Below are positions 25,380 through 34,115 of a stretch of 51,800 nucleotides of DNA, piece after piece. The stretch comes from Halorubrum sp. 48-1-W (GTDB lineage Archaea; Halobacteriota; Halobacteria; Halobacteriales; Haloferacaceae). The notes beneath the pieces were generated by a model, which searched no databases, was not told the DNA's origin, and saw only the letters and a list, made by a program, of their open reading frames with translations. Made by a program: the position numbers and the translations under genes. How positions within the stretch are numbered: the first letter of the stretch is position 1; each line of letters opens with the position of its first letter. The stretch is taken from positions 1 through 51,800 of the forward strand of contig NZ_QMIM01000033.1 of the NCBI RefSeq assembly GCF_003287355.1, in the 5' to 3' direction.

Positions 25380-25757
25380 CTACAGCCCCACGACCGCGAC
25401 CCCGTATATCGCCACGGCGGCGAGCGCGCCGACGGCGAGCGACTTGAGGTTCAACCGAACCGCGCGCTTCCGGTCGACTGCGAGCGCCTCGGGATCGTCG
25501 ACCCGTTCCGTCCCGTCGCCCACGTCGAAGACGCCCATGCCGGCGAAGCCGACGCAGAAGCGCTCGCGATACTGGAAGTAGCCCATCGCCGCCCCGTACA
25601 GCGGGAACGTCGCGAGAACCAGCGTCCAGCGCGGCCAGCCGACCACGAGGATCGCGGCGACGAGGGCGGCCGCGACGAGGAGCGAGACGACGCCGAGCAG
25701 GATCCGACGCCGCTGCTGGGTCGGCCCGATGTTGCAGACCCCGGGTTGATACTCCAT
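25380..25757 (-). CDS. Two/three-TM protein with N-terminal CNIGP motif
   Basis: A 125-residue membrane protein that I cannot assign to a function. It begins MEYQPGVCNIGPTQQRRRI, with a conserved-looking Cys-Asn-Ile-Gly-Pro, then hydrophobic helices at about residues 20-40 and 43-60. A hydrophilic segment follows (YFQYRERFCVGFAGMGVFDVG), with a second Cys, and there is a last helix at 107-125. I recall similar haloarchaeal and bacterial proteins with the same N-terminal motif. It is adjacent (1 bp) to the convergent pccA. The start is set by the family-like N-terminus. Confidence 0.65.
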   Translation of the reverse strand: MEYQPGVCNIGPTQQRRRILLGVVSLLVAAALVAAILVVGWPRWTLVLATFPLYGAAMGYFQYRERFCVGFAGMGVFDVGDGTERVDDPEALAVDRKRAVRLNLKSLAVGALAAVAIYGVAVVGL

Positions 25758-25911
25758 GCCCGGTCGACGGTCGGCGCGATGAAAAGGACGTCGCGACGCG
25801 ACCGGATCGACCCGGCCCCGGACCGGTCCCGCGCGCCGGACCGGGGGGGGTGTCCCCGGCGATCGGTCGCCCGGTAGCAACCCTGAAGGGGGTTCCCGAC
25901 GACCGACGGAC

Positions 25912-26958
25912 GTGAAACGGATCCAGCTCGGGAACACCGTCTTCGAGGGCGAGAACGACGCCTACCTGATCGAGGCGGACCGGACGACGCTCGTGGACAC
26001 TGCCGTCGCGATCCCGTCGGTTCGCGCGGACCTGCGGGAGGGGCTCGCGGACCACGGTGTCGCGTTCGCCGACGTCGACGCGGTGGTGCTCACACACTGG
26101 CACCCCGATCACGCCGGGCTGGCCGGCGAGATCCAGACTGCGGGCGACGCGGCGGTGTACGTCCACGAGGCGGACGCGCCGCTCGTCGACGGGCAAGAGC
26201 GACCCTTCGCGACGGACCCTGCAGCCCAGCGCGAGACGTTCGACCGGTGGGGGCTACCGGCCGACGCGCGCGAGCGGCTGACGGCGTTCTTCGAGCGGTC
26301 GGGGACCGACCTCTACGGCCGTGACGCTGTGGTGACACCGATCGTCGACGGCGAGACGATCGACCTCGGCGGGGTGGAACTGGAGACGGTCCACCTGCCC
26401 GGCCACACCGCCGGGCTCTGCGCGTTCGCGTTCGACCCGCGGACGATTCCGGGACACGTTCCCGTCCGGGAGGGCGGCGAAGCGGACGGCGGTCACCCCG
26501 TGGAGGCGTTCACCGGCGACGCGTTGCTCCCGCGGTACACCCCGAACGTCGGCGGTGCGGACGTCCGGGTCGAGGAACCGCTCGCCGCCTACGCAGACAG
26601 CCTCGTCCGGATGGTCGACCGCGACTGGGACGCCGCCCATCCGGGCCACCGCGAGCGGATCGACGAGCCGAGCCGGCGGGCTGCGGAGATCCTCGAGCAC
26701 CACCGGGACCGCACCCGGCGGGTGCTCGACGTCCTGGCGTCCGGACCGGCCACCGCCTGGGAGGTGTCGGCGGCGCTGTTCGGCGACCTCGAGGGGATCC
26801 ACACGCTTCACGGCCCGGGCGAGGCGTTCGCGCACCTCGACCACCTCGAGCGCGCGGACGTCCTCGAGCGCGACGGGGCCACGTACCGTCTCCTCGACCC
26901 GGACCCGGACGTGACGGACCTGTTCCCGACGACGGCGCTCGACGGCGCGATTCGGTGA
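25912..26958 (+). CDS. MBL-fold metallo-hydrolase
   Basis: A 348-residue metallo-beta-lactamase-fold protein. The metal site is THWHPDHAG (HxHxDH), with HLPGHTAG and FTGDALLP supplying further ligands and HPGHRE near residue 242. The C-terminal 100 residues are a winged-helix-like domain (VLDVLASGPATAWEVSAALFG...HLDHLERADVL), as in some thioesterase or glyoxalase II-like and LACTB2-like enzymes. The substrate is unknown. Start GTG 25912 is the first that yields MKRIQLGNTVFEGENDAYLI, a typical beginning. A run of 8 G lies upstream at about 25843-25850. Confidence 0.88.
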   Translation: MKRIQLGNTVFEGENDAYLIEADRTTLVDTAVAIPSVRADLREGLADHGVAFADVDAVVLTHWHPDHAGLAGEIQTAGDAAVYVHEADAPLVDGQERPFATDPAAQRETFDRWGLPADARERLTAFFERSGTDLYGRDAVVTPIVDGETIDLGGVELETVHLPGHTAGLCAFAFDPRTIPGHVPVREGGEADGGHPVEAFTGDALLPRYTPNVGGADVRVEEPLAAYADSLVRMVDRDWDAAHPGHRERIDEPSRRAAEILEHHRDRTRRVLDVLASGPATAWEVSAALFGDLEGIHTLHGPGEAFAHLDHLERADVLERDGATYRLLDPDPDVTDLFPTTALDGAIR

Positions 26959-27054
26959 GCCGGCTGTTCCGGAAGGCCCGCCGCCGACCGCGCGTCGCCC
27001 GGGATCCGCCCTTCCCCCCGAAAGCTATTCCCGCGCGAGCACGCATCTACCGTC

Positions 27055-28008
27055 GTGAAACGGGAGACCCTCTCGACCGCCCTCCTCGCCCTCCTCGCCG
27101 TCGTGGCCCTCGGCGTCGCGGCCGCGACGCTGGACTCCGCGGTCACCGTCGACGGCGGGGGCGGGTTCGCCGGCGGCGTCGAGGGCGGCGCCGGCCCGAC
27201 GGACGAGTCCGACGAGGTCAGCCCCTCGGAGACGCCGGGCGGGCCGCTGGTCCTGACGCTGCCGCCTATCTGTTACCCCCTCTTGCGGCGGCCGCCGGCG
27301 CTGTTGCTCCTCGCGGGGGGCCTGCTCGTGATCGGGGCACTCGCGTACCGCGAGACCGGGTCGCGGTTCGCGGCGGCCGTCGTCGCGGGGACGTTCGGGT
27401 TCCCGGTCGGCGTGCTGTGGTACGGGCTCTCGACCTGCCGCGACCCCGCGACGGTCGACGCCCTCGACCTAGGGCTGGCGGGCGAAGAGGAGGGGTTGCT
27501 CCCGGCGGGCGGCGGCGGGGGGTCGGGGCTCGCCGGCGGCTCCGGGAACGTCTCGACGCCCGAGGCGGTGTTCGTCGCCGTCGTCGTCCTCGCGGTCGTC
27601 GTCAGCCTCCTCGCGCTGGTGGCGGCCGCCGGCGACGACGACGCGTCCGCCGGGAGAGGCGACCGCGCGGCCCCCGAACCGGATCCGGCGGACCCGGACC
27701 TCGCCGCGGTCGCGCGAACCGCGGGGAGGGCTGCCGACCGTATCGAGGGCGACGCCGGCGACAACGGGGTGTACCGCGCGTGGCGCGAGATGACCGAGGC
27801 GCTCGAGGTCGACCGTCCCGCCTCCGCGACGCCCGCGGAGTTCGCGACAGCCGCGATCGAGGCGGGGGTCGCCGAGGAGCCCGTCTCGGAGCTCACCGAG
27901 GTGTTCGAGCGGGTACGGTACGGCGGCGCGGACCCGACCGACGACCGGGAGCGACGGGCGGCGGCAGCGCTACGCAGGATCGAGGCGGAACACGGGGGTG
28001 AGCCGTAG
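27055..28008 (+). CDS. DUF4129 domain membrane protein
   Basis: A 317-residue protein with GTG start. Residues 1-30 form an N-terminal hydrophobic segment that could be a signal or anchor. A Gly-rich external loop, two helices near residues 80-125 and a further helix at 165-195 follow. The soluble C-terminus contains the DUF4129 pattern (DNGVYRAWREMTEAL ... FERVRYGGADPTDDRERRAAAALRRIE). It begins a four-gene set with DUF7269-like, DUF58 and DUF7519-like genes, all overlapping by 1-4 bp. In other prokaryotes DUF4129, DUF58 and MoxR genes cluster and are linked to envelope or chaperone-assembly roles. The exact function is unknown. Confidence 0.8.
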   Translation: MKRETLSTALLALLAVVALGVAAATLDSAVTVDGGGGFAGGVEGGAGPTDESDEVSPSETPGGPLVLTLPPICYPLLRRPPALLLLAGGLLVIGALAYRETGSRFAAAVVAGTFGFPVGVLWYGLSTCRDPATVDALDLGLAGEEEGLLPAGGGGGSGLAGGSGNVSTPEAVFVAVVVLAVVVSLLALVAAAGDDDASAGRGDRAAPEPDPADPDLAAVARTAGRAADRIEGDAGDNGVYRAWREMTEALEVDRPASATPAEFATAAIEAGVAEEPVSELTEVFERVRYGGADPTDDRERRAAAALRRIEAEHGGEP

Positions 28009-28643
28009 TGCGCCCGCTCGCGGTCGTCGGGATCACAGCGGTCGCCGTCGGCTTCCTCTTCGTCGTCGATAGACAGCTCGCGAGCACGCTCGACCTCTCG
28101 TGGGTCGTCGTCACGCTGATCGGCGTGCTCGGCGTCCTCCAGGGCGTCCGGTACGCGAGCGCGCGCCGCGACCGGGAGCGGCGATCGACCGACCTCGGCG
28201 AGCCCGAACGACGGGAGCGGGCCGTGGTCCCCGGTGCCGACTTCGACGCGACGGTCGCCCGGGCCGCGTCCGTCCGTCGCAGTCGCAGACGAACCGCCCG
28301 TGACGACGTGCGGTCGCGCGTTCGAGCGGCCGCGGTCCGCGCGGTCGCCCGGGAGCGGGCCTGCTCACGCGAGCGCGCCGTGGACCTCCTCGATGAGGGA
28401 ACGTGGACCGACGACCGTACCGCCGCGGCGTTCCTCTCGCGGTCGATCGGCTACCCGATCGGGGATCGGATCCGGGGGAGCCTGCCCGGTCGGTCGACGT
28501 TTCGGATCGGCGTGAGCGCCGCCGTCGCCGCCGTCGAACGGACGACGACGGGGATCGGTTCCGGGAGGCGAGCGGGCGAGGAAGAAGCGATCGTCGACGA
28601 CCGGCGGAACGGGGCCGCCGACGGAACGGAGGCGGACCGATGA
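28008..28643 (+). CDS. DUF7269-like membrane protein
   Basis: A 211-residue protein starting at GTG 28008, sharing one base with the DUF4129 stop (TAGTG). Two hydrophobic helices at residues 4-22 and 29-46 anchor it. The rest is an Arg-rich cytosolic region with RSRVRAAAVRAVARERACSRERAVDLLDEGTW and a YPIGDRIRGSLPGR block. I associate this with the haloarchaeal DUF7269 family that accompanies DUF58 genes; the assignment comes mainly from context. Function unknown. Confidence 0.7.
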   Translation: MRPLAVVGITAVAVGFLFVVDRQLASTLDLSWVVVTLIGVLGVLQGVRYASARRDRERRSTDLGEPERRERAVVPGADFDATVARAASVRRSRRRTARDDVRSRVRAAAVRAVARERACSRERAVDLLDEGTWTDDRTAAAFLSRSIGYPIGDRIRGSLPGRSTFRIGVSAAVAAVERTTTGIGSGRRAGEEEAIVDDRRNGAADGTEADR

Positions 28644-30106
28644 CGGCCGTCGAACGGGGCCGGGTCGCTCCGACGACGACCACGGCGGAGGAACCCGACG
28701 GGCACGGTGGGGACGACGGGAGCGACGGGCACGGCGGGGACGATAGGAGCGACAGCGAGGACGGGAGCGACGGGAGCGGGAACGTCGACCACGACTGCGA
28801 CGCGCCGACCGAGCGCCGGGCGCTTCGCCCGTTCGACACGGAGCGGTGGGTCGGGATCACCGGGGTCGCGCTCGCGCTCGTCGGGGGGGGCATCGTGCTC
28901 AGGCTGCCGGGGATGGTCGTCGTCGGGGCGGCGGCGGTCGGGTACGGCCTGTACGCGCACCTCGGCGAGGCGGGAGAGGCCGAACTCGTGATCGACCGCG
29001 AGGTGAGCGACCGGACGCCGAATCCCGGCGACGCCGTGACGGTGACGGTGCGCGCGAGGAACGTCGGCGACGCGCCGTGTTTCGACCTGCGGCTCGTCGA
29101 CGGGGTGCCGCCGGGACTCGAGGTCGTCGACGGCCCCGCACGGGTCGCCACAGCGCTCCGGTCGGGCGCGAGCGTGACGTTCTCCTACGTGGTCCGCGCG
29201 AGCCGCGGGGACCACGAGTGGGGGACGACGCGCGCCGTGGTCCGCAACGCCGCCGGCTCCCGCGAACAGCTGACGGAGCTCGAGACGCCGACCCGGCTGA
29301 CGTGTACCCCGGAGCTGGCAGCGGGCGGCGAGCTCCCGCTCCGGGGGTTGACGACGGTGTCACACGGCCGCGTCCCCACCGACGTGGGCGGGTCGGGCGT
29401 CGAGTTCTACGCCACCCGGGAGTACCGCCGGGGCGACCCGCTGAAGCGGGTCGACTGGAACCGGCGGGCGCGGACGGGCGAGCTGGCGACCCTGGAGCTC
29501 CGCGAGGAGCGGTCAGCGACGGTCGTCCTGCTCGTCGACGCCCGCGAGCCGGCGTACGTCGCTGCGAGGCCGGACGCCGACACCGCGGTGGAGGCGAGCG
29601 TCGAGGCTGCGGGGGCCGTGTTCACCGCGCTGCTCGCCGGCGGCGACCGCGTCGGGATCGCGGCGATGTCGCCGCACGACTGCTGGCTACCGCCGGGCGC
29701 AGGGACCGACCACGCGGTGCGGGCTCGCGAGACGCTGGCGACGGACCCCGCGCTCGCGCCGACGCCGTCGGAGGACCGGTTCTACCGCACCCTGTGGCGC
29801 CGCCGGTTCCGACGGCGGCTCCCGGGGAACGCCCAGGTGCTGTTCTTCACCCCGCTCGTCGACGACGCCACCGTCGACACCGCCCGCCGGCTCGACGCGT
29901 ACGGCCACCTCGTCACGGTCCTCTCGCCGGACCCGACCGCGTCGACGAGCGGGACGTCGCCGGGCACGCCGGGTCGCCGGCTGGCCGCGGTCGAGCGGCG
30001 CGATCGGGTCCGGACCCTGCGGGGCGCGGGGATCCGCGTGGTCGAGTGGAGCGACCGGTCGTTCGCGGCCGCGGTCGCGAGTGCGAGCGGACGGTGGTCG
30101 CGATGA
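28640..30106 (+). CDS. DUF58 domain protein with N-terminal membrane anchor
   Basis: A 488-residue protein. Residues 1-65 are acidic and low complexity with a 9-residue duplication. Two adjacent helices (about 72-107) are followed by an extracellular-type beta domain with [16 protein letters not shown] texture ([27 protein letters not shown]). The DUF58 signature is [35 protein letters not shown] near 255-290, followed by a vWA-like fold ([11 protein letters not shown] ... [10 protein letters not shown]). DUF58 proteins usually pair with a MoxR AAA ATPase; here moxR is 2.3 kb away on the other strand. Start ATG 28640 overlaps the previous stop. Confidence 0.88.
   Translation: MTAVERGRVAPTTTTAEEPDGHGGDDGSDGHGGDDRSDSEDGSDGSGNVDHDCDAPTERRALRPFDTERWVGITGVALALVGGGIVLRLPGMVVVGAAAVGYGLYAHLGEAGEAELVIDREVSDRTPNPGDAVTVTVRARNVGDAPCFDLRLVDGVPPGLEVVDGPARVATALRSGASVTFSYVVRASRGDHEWGTTRAVVRNAAGSREQLTELETPTRLTCTPELAAGGELPLRGLTTVSHGRVPTDVGGSGVEFYATREYRRGDPLKRVDWNRRARTGELATLELREERSATVVLLVDAREPAYVAARPDADTAVEASVEAAGAVFTALLAGGDRVGIAAMSPHDCWLPPGAGTDHAVRARETLATDPALAPTPSEDRFYRTLWRRRFRRRLPGNAQVLFFTPLVDDATVDTARRLDAYGHLVTVLSPDPTASTSGTSPGTPGRRLAAVERRDRVRTLRGAGIRVVEWSDRSFAAAVASASGRWSR
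28697..28750. repeat. 27-bp tandem duplication in DUF58 gene
   Basis: Two 27-bp units (28697-28723, 28724-28750) with three base differences encode Asp-Gly-His-Gly-Gly-Asp-Asp-type nonads in the acidic N-terminus. Confidence 0.9.
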
Positions 30107-30660
30107 GCGCGGGCGAGGCGGGCAGGTCACGGGCGGACGGGAACCCCGGGTCACGGGCGGACGGAGACCGCGAACGCGACACGCGACCGCCGACGCTCGC
30201 GGTCGTGGTGAGCCTCGTCGCCGCGCTCGCTGGGACGGTCGCCGCGCTCGTCGCCGCGCCGACCGGCGGCGCGGTCGTCGGCGCGTCGCTCGTCCTGCTC
30301 GCCGGCGGGTCGCTCCTCGGGTCCGCCCGCGTCCTATCGTGGGGGGCTACCACGGGGATCGCCGGGATCGCGCTCGCAGCGGGGGTCGGCGGCGGCGCGG
30401 AGCCGCTCCTCGTCGCCGGCGTGGCGCTCGCGGTCGCGTGGGACGTCGCCGACCACGGCCTCTCGCTCGGTCGCCACGTCGGCAGGGAGGGTCGAACCCG
30501 ACGGAACGTGACGGTTCACGCCGGGACGTCCCTGCTCGTGGGAACGATCGCCGGCGCCGTCGTCTACGGGACGTACGTCGTCGCGGCCGGCGGTCAGCCG
30601 ATCGCCGCGCTCGCGTTGTTGTGCTTCGGCGGGGTCATCCTGGCGTCCGCGTTCCGGTGA
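30103..30660 (+). CDS. DUF7519-like multi-TM protein
   Basis: A 185-residue membrane protein, last in the DUF4129-DUF58 cluster. Its ATG overlaps the DUF58 stop. The N-terminus carries two copies of GSRADG from a 24-bp repeat, then about five hydrophobic helices (residues 29-48, 52-70, 77-100, 101-115, 140-185), with a basic loop [14 protein letters not shown] link it to DUF7519 from gene context; no function is known. Confidence 0.7.
   Translation: MSAGEAGRSRADGNPGSRADGDRERDTRPPTLAVVVSLVAALAGTVAALVAAPTGGAVVGASLVLLAGGSLLGSARVLSWGATTGIAGIALAAGVGGGAEPLLVAGVALAVAWDVADHGLSLGRHVGREGRTRRNVTVHAGTSLLVGTIAGAVVYGTYVVAAGGQPIAALALLCFGGVILASAFR
30125..30166. repeat. 24-bp tandem repeat in DUF7519-like gene
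   Basis: A 24-bp unit (30125-30148) is followed by a second copy that matches over its first 17 bases (from 30149). It is in frame and encodes a repeated Ser-Arg-Ala-Asp-Gly. Confidence 0.85.
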
Positions 30661-30697
30661 CGGTGGGACGCGTCCGGAGCGACCCGGATCGGCGTCG

Positions 30698-30705
30698 CTT
30701 TTGTA
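30698..30705 (+). promoter_or_regulatory. TATA-like box upstream of the kdgK mini-ORF
   Basis: CTTTTGTA, centred about 25 bp before ATG 30727 and about 63 bp before the kdgK GTG, so the predicted transcript start coincides with the mini-ORF rather than with kdgK. Confidence 0.5.
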
Positions 30706-30726
30706 CCCGGCGGTCGACGGACGGGC

Positions 30727-30768
30727 ATGGACACCGACGCGACCGGACCGACGGGGGGATCGGCGTGA
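30727..30768 (+). CDS. Thirteen-codon upstream ORF coupled to kdgK
   Basis: ATG with 13 codons (product [13 protein letters not shown]) ending in TGA at 30766-30768, which overlaps the kdgK GTG (30765-30767) as GTGA. The TATA-like box at 30698-30705 sits at the right distance for the mRNA to begin at this ATG. The arrangement is the same as upstream of pccB. Confidence 0.45.
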   Translation: MDTDATGPTGGSA

Positions 30769-31721
30769 CGGACCTCGTGACGTTCGGCGAGACGATGCTC
30801 CGTCTCTCCCCGCCGCCGGGCGAGCGGCTGGAGCGGACCCGCGAGCTCGACGTCCAGGCCGGCGGGGCGGAGAGCAACGTCGCGGTCGGTACGGCGCGGC
30901 TCGGCGTCGACGCGGTCTGGTTCTCGAAGCTGCCGGACTCGCCGCTCGGGCGCCGGATCACGAGCGAGCTTCGGAGCCACGGCGTGCGCATCGGCGTGTC
31001 GTGGGCCGACGCCGACGCCAGCCGCGTCGGCGCCTACTACCTCGAACACGGCGGCGAGCCGCGGGGGACGAACGTGATCTACGACCGCGCGGACGCCGCG
31101 ATCACGACGGTCGAGCCAGCGGAGCTACCGACGGCCACGCTGGAGTCGGCCGACTACTTCCACACGACGGGGATCACGCCGGCCCTCTCCGCGACCGCCC
31201 GGGAGACGACGCGGTCGCTGTTGCGGACGGCCGGCGACGCGGGCGTCACCCGGACGTTCGACCTGAACTACCGGTCGAAGCTGTGGGACCCGTCGACCGC
31301 GCGCGCGACCTACGAGGAGCTGTTCGCGGACGTCGACGTGCTGTTCGTTCCACAGCGGGACGCCCGCGAGGTGCTCGGCCGCGAGGGCGACACGGTGGAG
31401 ATCGCTCACGGTCTCGCCTCCGAGCACGGGTTCGAATGTGTGGTCGTCACGCGCGGAAGCGGCGGCGCGCTCGCGCTCCGGGGCGGAGCCGTCCACGAGC
31501 AGGGCGTCTTCGAGGCGGACACGTTCGACGCGATCGGCACCGGCGACGCGTTCGTCGCCGGCTTCCTCGCGACGCGGATCGACGGCAGTGACGTGCCCAC
31601 AGCGCTCGAGCGGGGGGCCGCGACCGCGGCGCTCAAACGCACCGTCGGCGGCGACATCGCGGTCGTGACGCCCGAGGAGGTCGACCGCGTCCTCGAGGGC
31701 GACGCGGGGATCGACCGGTGA
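30765..31721 (+). CDS. kdgK: 2-keto-3-deoxygluconate kinase (PfkB family)
   Basis: A 318-residue ribokinase/PfkB sugar kinase, most like haloarchaeal KDG kinase, which phosphorylates KDG to KDPG in the semi-phosphorylative Entner-Doudoroff pathway. Visible features: [27 protein letters not shown] (substrate site), [44 protein letters not shown], and the catalytic anion-hole/base motif [18 protein letters not shown] 30765 gives the family N-terminus Met-Thr-Asp-Leu-Val-Thr-Phe-Gly-Glu; no in-frame ATG precedes it. The stop lies in an imperfect tandem duplication. The KDG assignment over other PfkB sugars is fairly strong but not proven. Confidence 0.85.
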   Translation: MTDLVTFGETMLRLSPPPGERLERTRELDVQAGGAESNVAVGTARLGVDAVWFSKLPDSPLGRRITSELRSHGVRIGVSWADADASRVGAYYLEHGGEPRGTNVIYDRADAAITTVEPAELPTATLESADYFHTTGITPALSATARETTRSLLRTAGDAGVTRTFDLNYRSKLWDPSTARATYEELFADVDVLFVPQRDAREVLGREGDTVEIAHGLASEHGFECVVVTRGSGGALALRGGAVHEQGVFEADTFDAIGTGDAFVAGFLATRIDGSDVPTALERGAATAALKRTVGGDIAVVTPEEVDRVLEGDAGIDR

Positions 31722-31760
31722 GGGGACGCGAGGATCGACAGGTGAGGCCGACGCGGGGAC
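31701..31760. repeat. Imperfect 24-25 bp tandem repeat across the kdgK stop
   Basis: Units begin GACGCG at 31701, 31725 and 31750. The first two each contain a GATCGAC(C/A)GGTGA segment, so the stop-codon context is duplicated. The third unit is truncated. Confidence 0.8.
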
Positions 31761-31797
31761 GACCCGACGGGGCGTCCGTCCCCGCCGTTCCGACCGG

Positions 31798-31805
31798 TTT
31801 ATAAT
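31798..31805 (+). promoter_or_regulatory. TATA box of pyrE
   Basis: TTTATAAT, centred about 26 bp before ATG 31828; a clear archaeal box for a leaderless pyrE mRNA. Confidence 0.75.
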
Positions 31806-31827
31806 CGCTCCGCGATCCGGATCGGAC

Positions 31828-32376
31828 ATGACCGACGACGACCGACGGGACGGGCTGATCGCGGCGTTGCGCGCGGCCGACGCCGTGAAGTTCGGCGAGT
31901 TCGAGCTCTCACACGGCGGGACGAGCGACTACTACGTCGACAAGTACCTCTTCGAGACCGACCCCGACTGCCTCGGGCGGATCGCGGACGCGTTCGCCGA
32001 GCGGCTCGCCGACACCGACGCGAAGCTGGCCGGCGTCGCGCTCGGCGCGGTCCCGCTCGTCGCGGTGACCGCCGAGCGGCTCGGCCGGCCCTACGTCATC
32101 GCACGCAAGCAGGCCAAGGAGTACGGCACCGGCAACCGGATCGAGGGACGGCTCGAGGCTGGCGAGGAGGTCGTCGTCTTGGAGGACATCGCGACGACCG
32201 GGCGGTCGGCCGTCGACGCGGTCGAGGCGCTCCGGGAGGCGGGCGCGACGGTCGAGCGCGTCCTCGTCGTCGTCGACCGCGAGGAGGGGGCCGCGGAGCT
32301 GTTGGCCGACCACGACGTGGAACTGGAGGCGCTGTTGACGGCGACGGAGCTACTCGCCGACCGCGACGCGGCGTAG
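31828..32376 (+). CDS. pyrE: Orotate phosphoribosyltransferase (PyrE)
   Basis: A 182-residue enzyme that joins orotate and PRPP to form OMP in UMP synthesis. Family elements are [20 protein letters not shown] at the N-terminus, [31 protein letters not shown] (catalytic Lys region) and the PRPP-binding motif [18 protein letters not shown]. Length and motifs match haloarchaeal PyrE2, the gene used as a selectable marker in halophile genetics. The OMP decarboxylase gene is not in the window. It converges with moxR. Confidence 0.95.
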   Translation: MTDDDRRDGLIAALRAADAVKFGEFELSHGGTSDYYVDKYLFETDPDCLGRIADAFAERLADTDAKLAGVALGAVPLVAVTAERLGRPYVIARKQAKEYGTGNRIEGRLEAGEEVVVLEDIATTGRSAVDAVEALREAGATVERVLVVVDREEGAAELLADHDVELEALLTATELLADRDAA

Positions 32377-32428
32377 GCGGGGAACCGTCCGGTCCCTGAC
32401 CGGGCTCACGGATCCGGCGAGTCCGCGC

Positions 32429-33391
32429 TCACGCCCCCGGCGGCTCCACCGTCGGGACCGCGACGCGGTCGAGCGCGTCGGCGATCACGTCCGCCTTCGC
32501 CACGTCGTTGACGGTCGCGTCCGGCGTCAACACGAGCCGATGTGCGAGCGTCGGCTCCGCGACACGTTTCACGTCGTCGGGCGTGAGGAACGCGCGGCCG
32601 GCGACCGTCGCGTTCGCGCGGGCGGCCTCGAAGAGCCGCTGGGTCCCGCGGGGGGAGACGCCGACCGCGACCCGGCGGTCCTCGCGGGTTCGGTGGACGA
32701 CGGACGCCATGTACGCGAGGAGGTCGTCGTCGACGCGGACCGTCTCGGGGACCGTCCGGAGGTCGGCCACGTCCGCGGGGTCGAGCACGCGCTCGACCGT
32801 CGGGCTCCGGTCGGTTCTGCCGGCGCGCCGGCGGAGGATCTCTACCTCGCCGGCCTCGTCGGGGTAGCCGAGCGAGGTCTTGATCATGAACCGGTCGAGC
32901 TGTGCCTCCGGCAGCGGGAACGCGCCCTCGCTCTCGACGGGGTTCTGCGTCGCGATGACGTAGAAGGGCGACGGGAGCGCGTGGGTCTCGCCGTCGACGG
33001 TGACCTGTCCCTCCTCCATCGCCTCCAACAGCGCCGCCTGGGTCTTCGGCGGGGCGCGGTTGATCTCGTCGGCGAGCACGACGTTCGCGAAGATCGGCCC
33101 CGGCGAGAAGGTGAACGTGCCGTCCCGCTCGTCGAAGACGTTCGTGCCGGTCACGTCGGAGGGGAGGAGGTCCGGCGTGAACTGGACCCGCGAGAACTCC
33201 AAGCCGAGTGCGGTCGCGAACGACCGCGCGGAGAGGGTCTTTCCGGTGCCGGGGACGTCCTCCAGGAGGACGTGGCCGCGGGCGATGATCCCGAGGGTGA
33301 CGCGCTCGAGGAACTCGCGGTCGACGACGACCGCGGAGCCGACCTCGTCGATCACGCGGGCACAGGCGTCTGCCGCGTCGGGAACGTCCAT
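32429..33391 (-). CDS. moxR: MoxR-family AAA ATPase
   Basis: A 320-residue AAA+ ATPase. Walker A is EDVPGTGKTLSARSFA (about residue 45), Walker B VVLADEINRAPPKTQAALLEAMEEGQV, sensor 1 FYVIATQNPVESEGAFPLPEAQLDRF, and a C-terminal lid with GVSPRGTQRLFEAARANA. MoxR proteins act as chaperones with vWA/DUF58 partners, so it probably works with the DUF4129-DUF58 set at 27055-30660 despite lying on the opposite strand with kdgK and pyrE between. A CCCTTTT promoter-like sequence lies about 27 bp upstream of ATG 33391, suggesting a leaderless transcript. Confidence 0.94.
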   Translation of the reverse strand: MDVPDAADACARVIDEVGSAVVVDREFLERVTLGIIARGHVLLEDVPGTGKTLSARSFATALGLEFSRVQFTPDLLPSDVTGTNVFDERDGTFTFSPGPIFANVVLADEINRAPPKTQAALLEAMEEGQVTVDGETHALPSPFYVIATQNPVESEGAFPLPEAQLDRFMIKTSLGYPDEAGEVEILRRRAGRTDRSPTVERVLDPADVADLRTVPETVRVDDDLLAYMASVVHRTREDRRVAVGVSPRGTQRLFEAARANATVAGRAFLTPDDVKRVAEPTLAHRLVLTPDATVNDVAKADVIADALDRVAVPTVEPPGA

Positions 33392-33515
33392 GTGAACAGC
33401 TGGGACGGAGACGGCAAAAGGGTTGTCGCGGACGGCGGTTTCGGGGACGAACGCCGGACGGCGATCCGGCCGCGATCGAAACCCATAACATCCGAAGCGC
33501 CGAACCCGGAGACGA

Positions 33516-33600
33516 GCCGAGGTAGCCTAGCCTGGCCAAGGCGGTAGATTCGAAATCTACTGTCCATTCGGACACCGGAGTTCAAATCTCCGCCTCGGCG
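33516..33600 (+). tRNA. tRNA-Ser (anticodon CGA)
   Basis: An 85-nt tRNA. Acceptor stem is GCCGAGG paired with CCTCGGC (33593-33599), discriminator G33600. The anticodon arm is GTAGA-TTCGAAA-TCTAC, giving anticodon CGA. A long variable arm (TGTCC-ATTC-GGACA) marks a class II serine tRNA. The T arm GGAG-TTCAAAT-CTCC ends it. CCA is not encoded. A CATAACA element about 28 bp upstream is the likely promoter box, and TTTTC follows the 3' end as a possible terminator. No integrase or duplicated 3' end follows within the next 100 bp. Confidence 0.97.
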
Positions 33601-33696
33601 TTTTCTCACGGTCCCGACGCCGTCAGCTTCGTGCGTCGCCGACGGTACCAGCCGCGCGTGTCGCCGGCGGACCTCACCGGCGATCCCGTCCCGAAT

Positions 33697-34008
33697 TCAC
33701 AGCGGGTTCCCGAGCGACGCCTGTTCCGGATCGACGTCGCCGCGGAGCCGCCGCCGGCGCTTGTCGTAGGCCGCCTCGAGCTTGGCGTTCGTTGCCCGCG
33801 AGACCAGATAGAGGTCGGCGACCCCGCCGTCCCGGGGGTGGGCAGCGGCCACCCAGACGTGGCCGTCGCCCGTCGAGAGGTCGTCGGCCCACCGTTCGGC
33901 GGCAGCGCGGCTCTCGAAGGCGTGGCGGGAGCCGTCCTCGAAGACGAGCTGACCGACCTTCGCGTTGCGCTTGCGCGCCGAGGGTTTGACCGCGACGACG
34001 ACGCTCAC
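33697..34008 (-). CDS. Small basic hypothetical protein
   Basis: A 103-residue soluble, Arg/Lys-rich protein with GTG start. It begins MSVVVAVKPSARKRNAKVG, followed by LVFEDGSRHAFESRAAAERWADDLS, a compact alpha/beta-looking unit, then HVWVAAAHPRDGGVADLYLVS and a basic tail (YDKRRRRLRG). I do not recognise it; a nucleic-acid-binding role is possible from the charge but unproven. GTG 34008 is chosen because a TATA box (TTTTTAAT at 34031-34038) is centred 26 bp away, predicting a leaderless mRNA starting there; the upstream ATG at 34101 would lie before the promoter. Confidence 0.65.
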   Translation of the reverse strand: MSVVVAVKPSARKRNAKVGQLVFEDGSRHAFESRAAAERWADDLSTGDGHVWVAAAHPRDGGVADLYLVSRATNAKLEAAYDKRRRRLRGDVDPEQASLGNPL

Positions 34009-34030
34009 GACCGCTACTGGGGGCTCGTAG

Positions 34031-34038
34031 ATTAAAAA
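34031..34038 (-). promoter_or_regulatory. TATA box of the small basic protein gene
   Basis: TTTTTAAT on the minus strand, 26 bp (centre) from GTG 34008. It decides the start of that gene. Confidence 0.65.
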
Positions 34039-34115
34039 CCCCGTCAGACGGGGAGCACGGCCGCGGACCACCACGATCCGAAAGGAATCACACCCCGGCA
34101 CCCATAGCGACCGGC

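Noticed and set aside
33516..34101. Integration site of a genomic island at tRNA-Ser
   Set aside because: No integrase, no duplicated tRNA 3' end, and following genes are ordinary chromosomal types.
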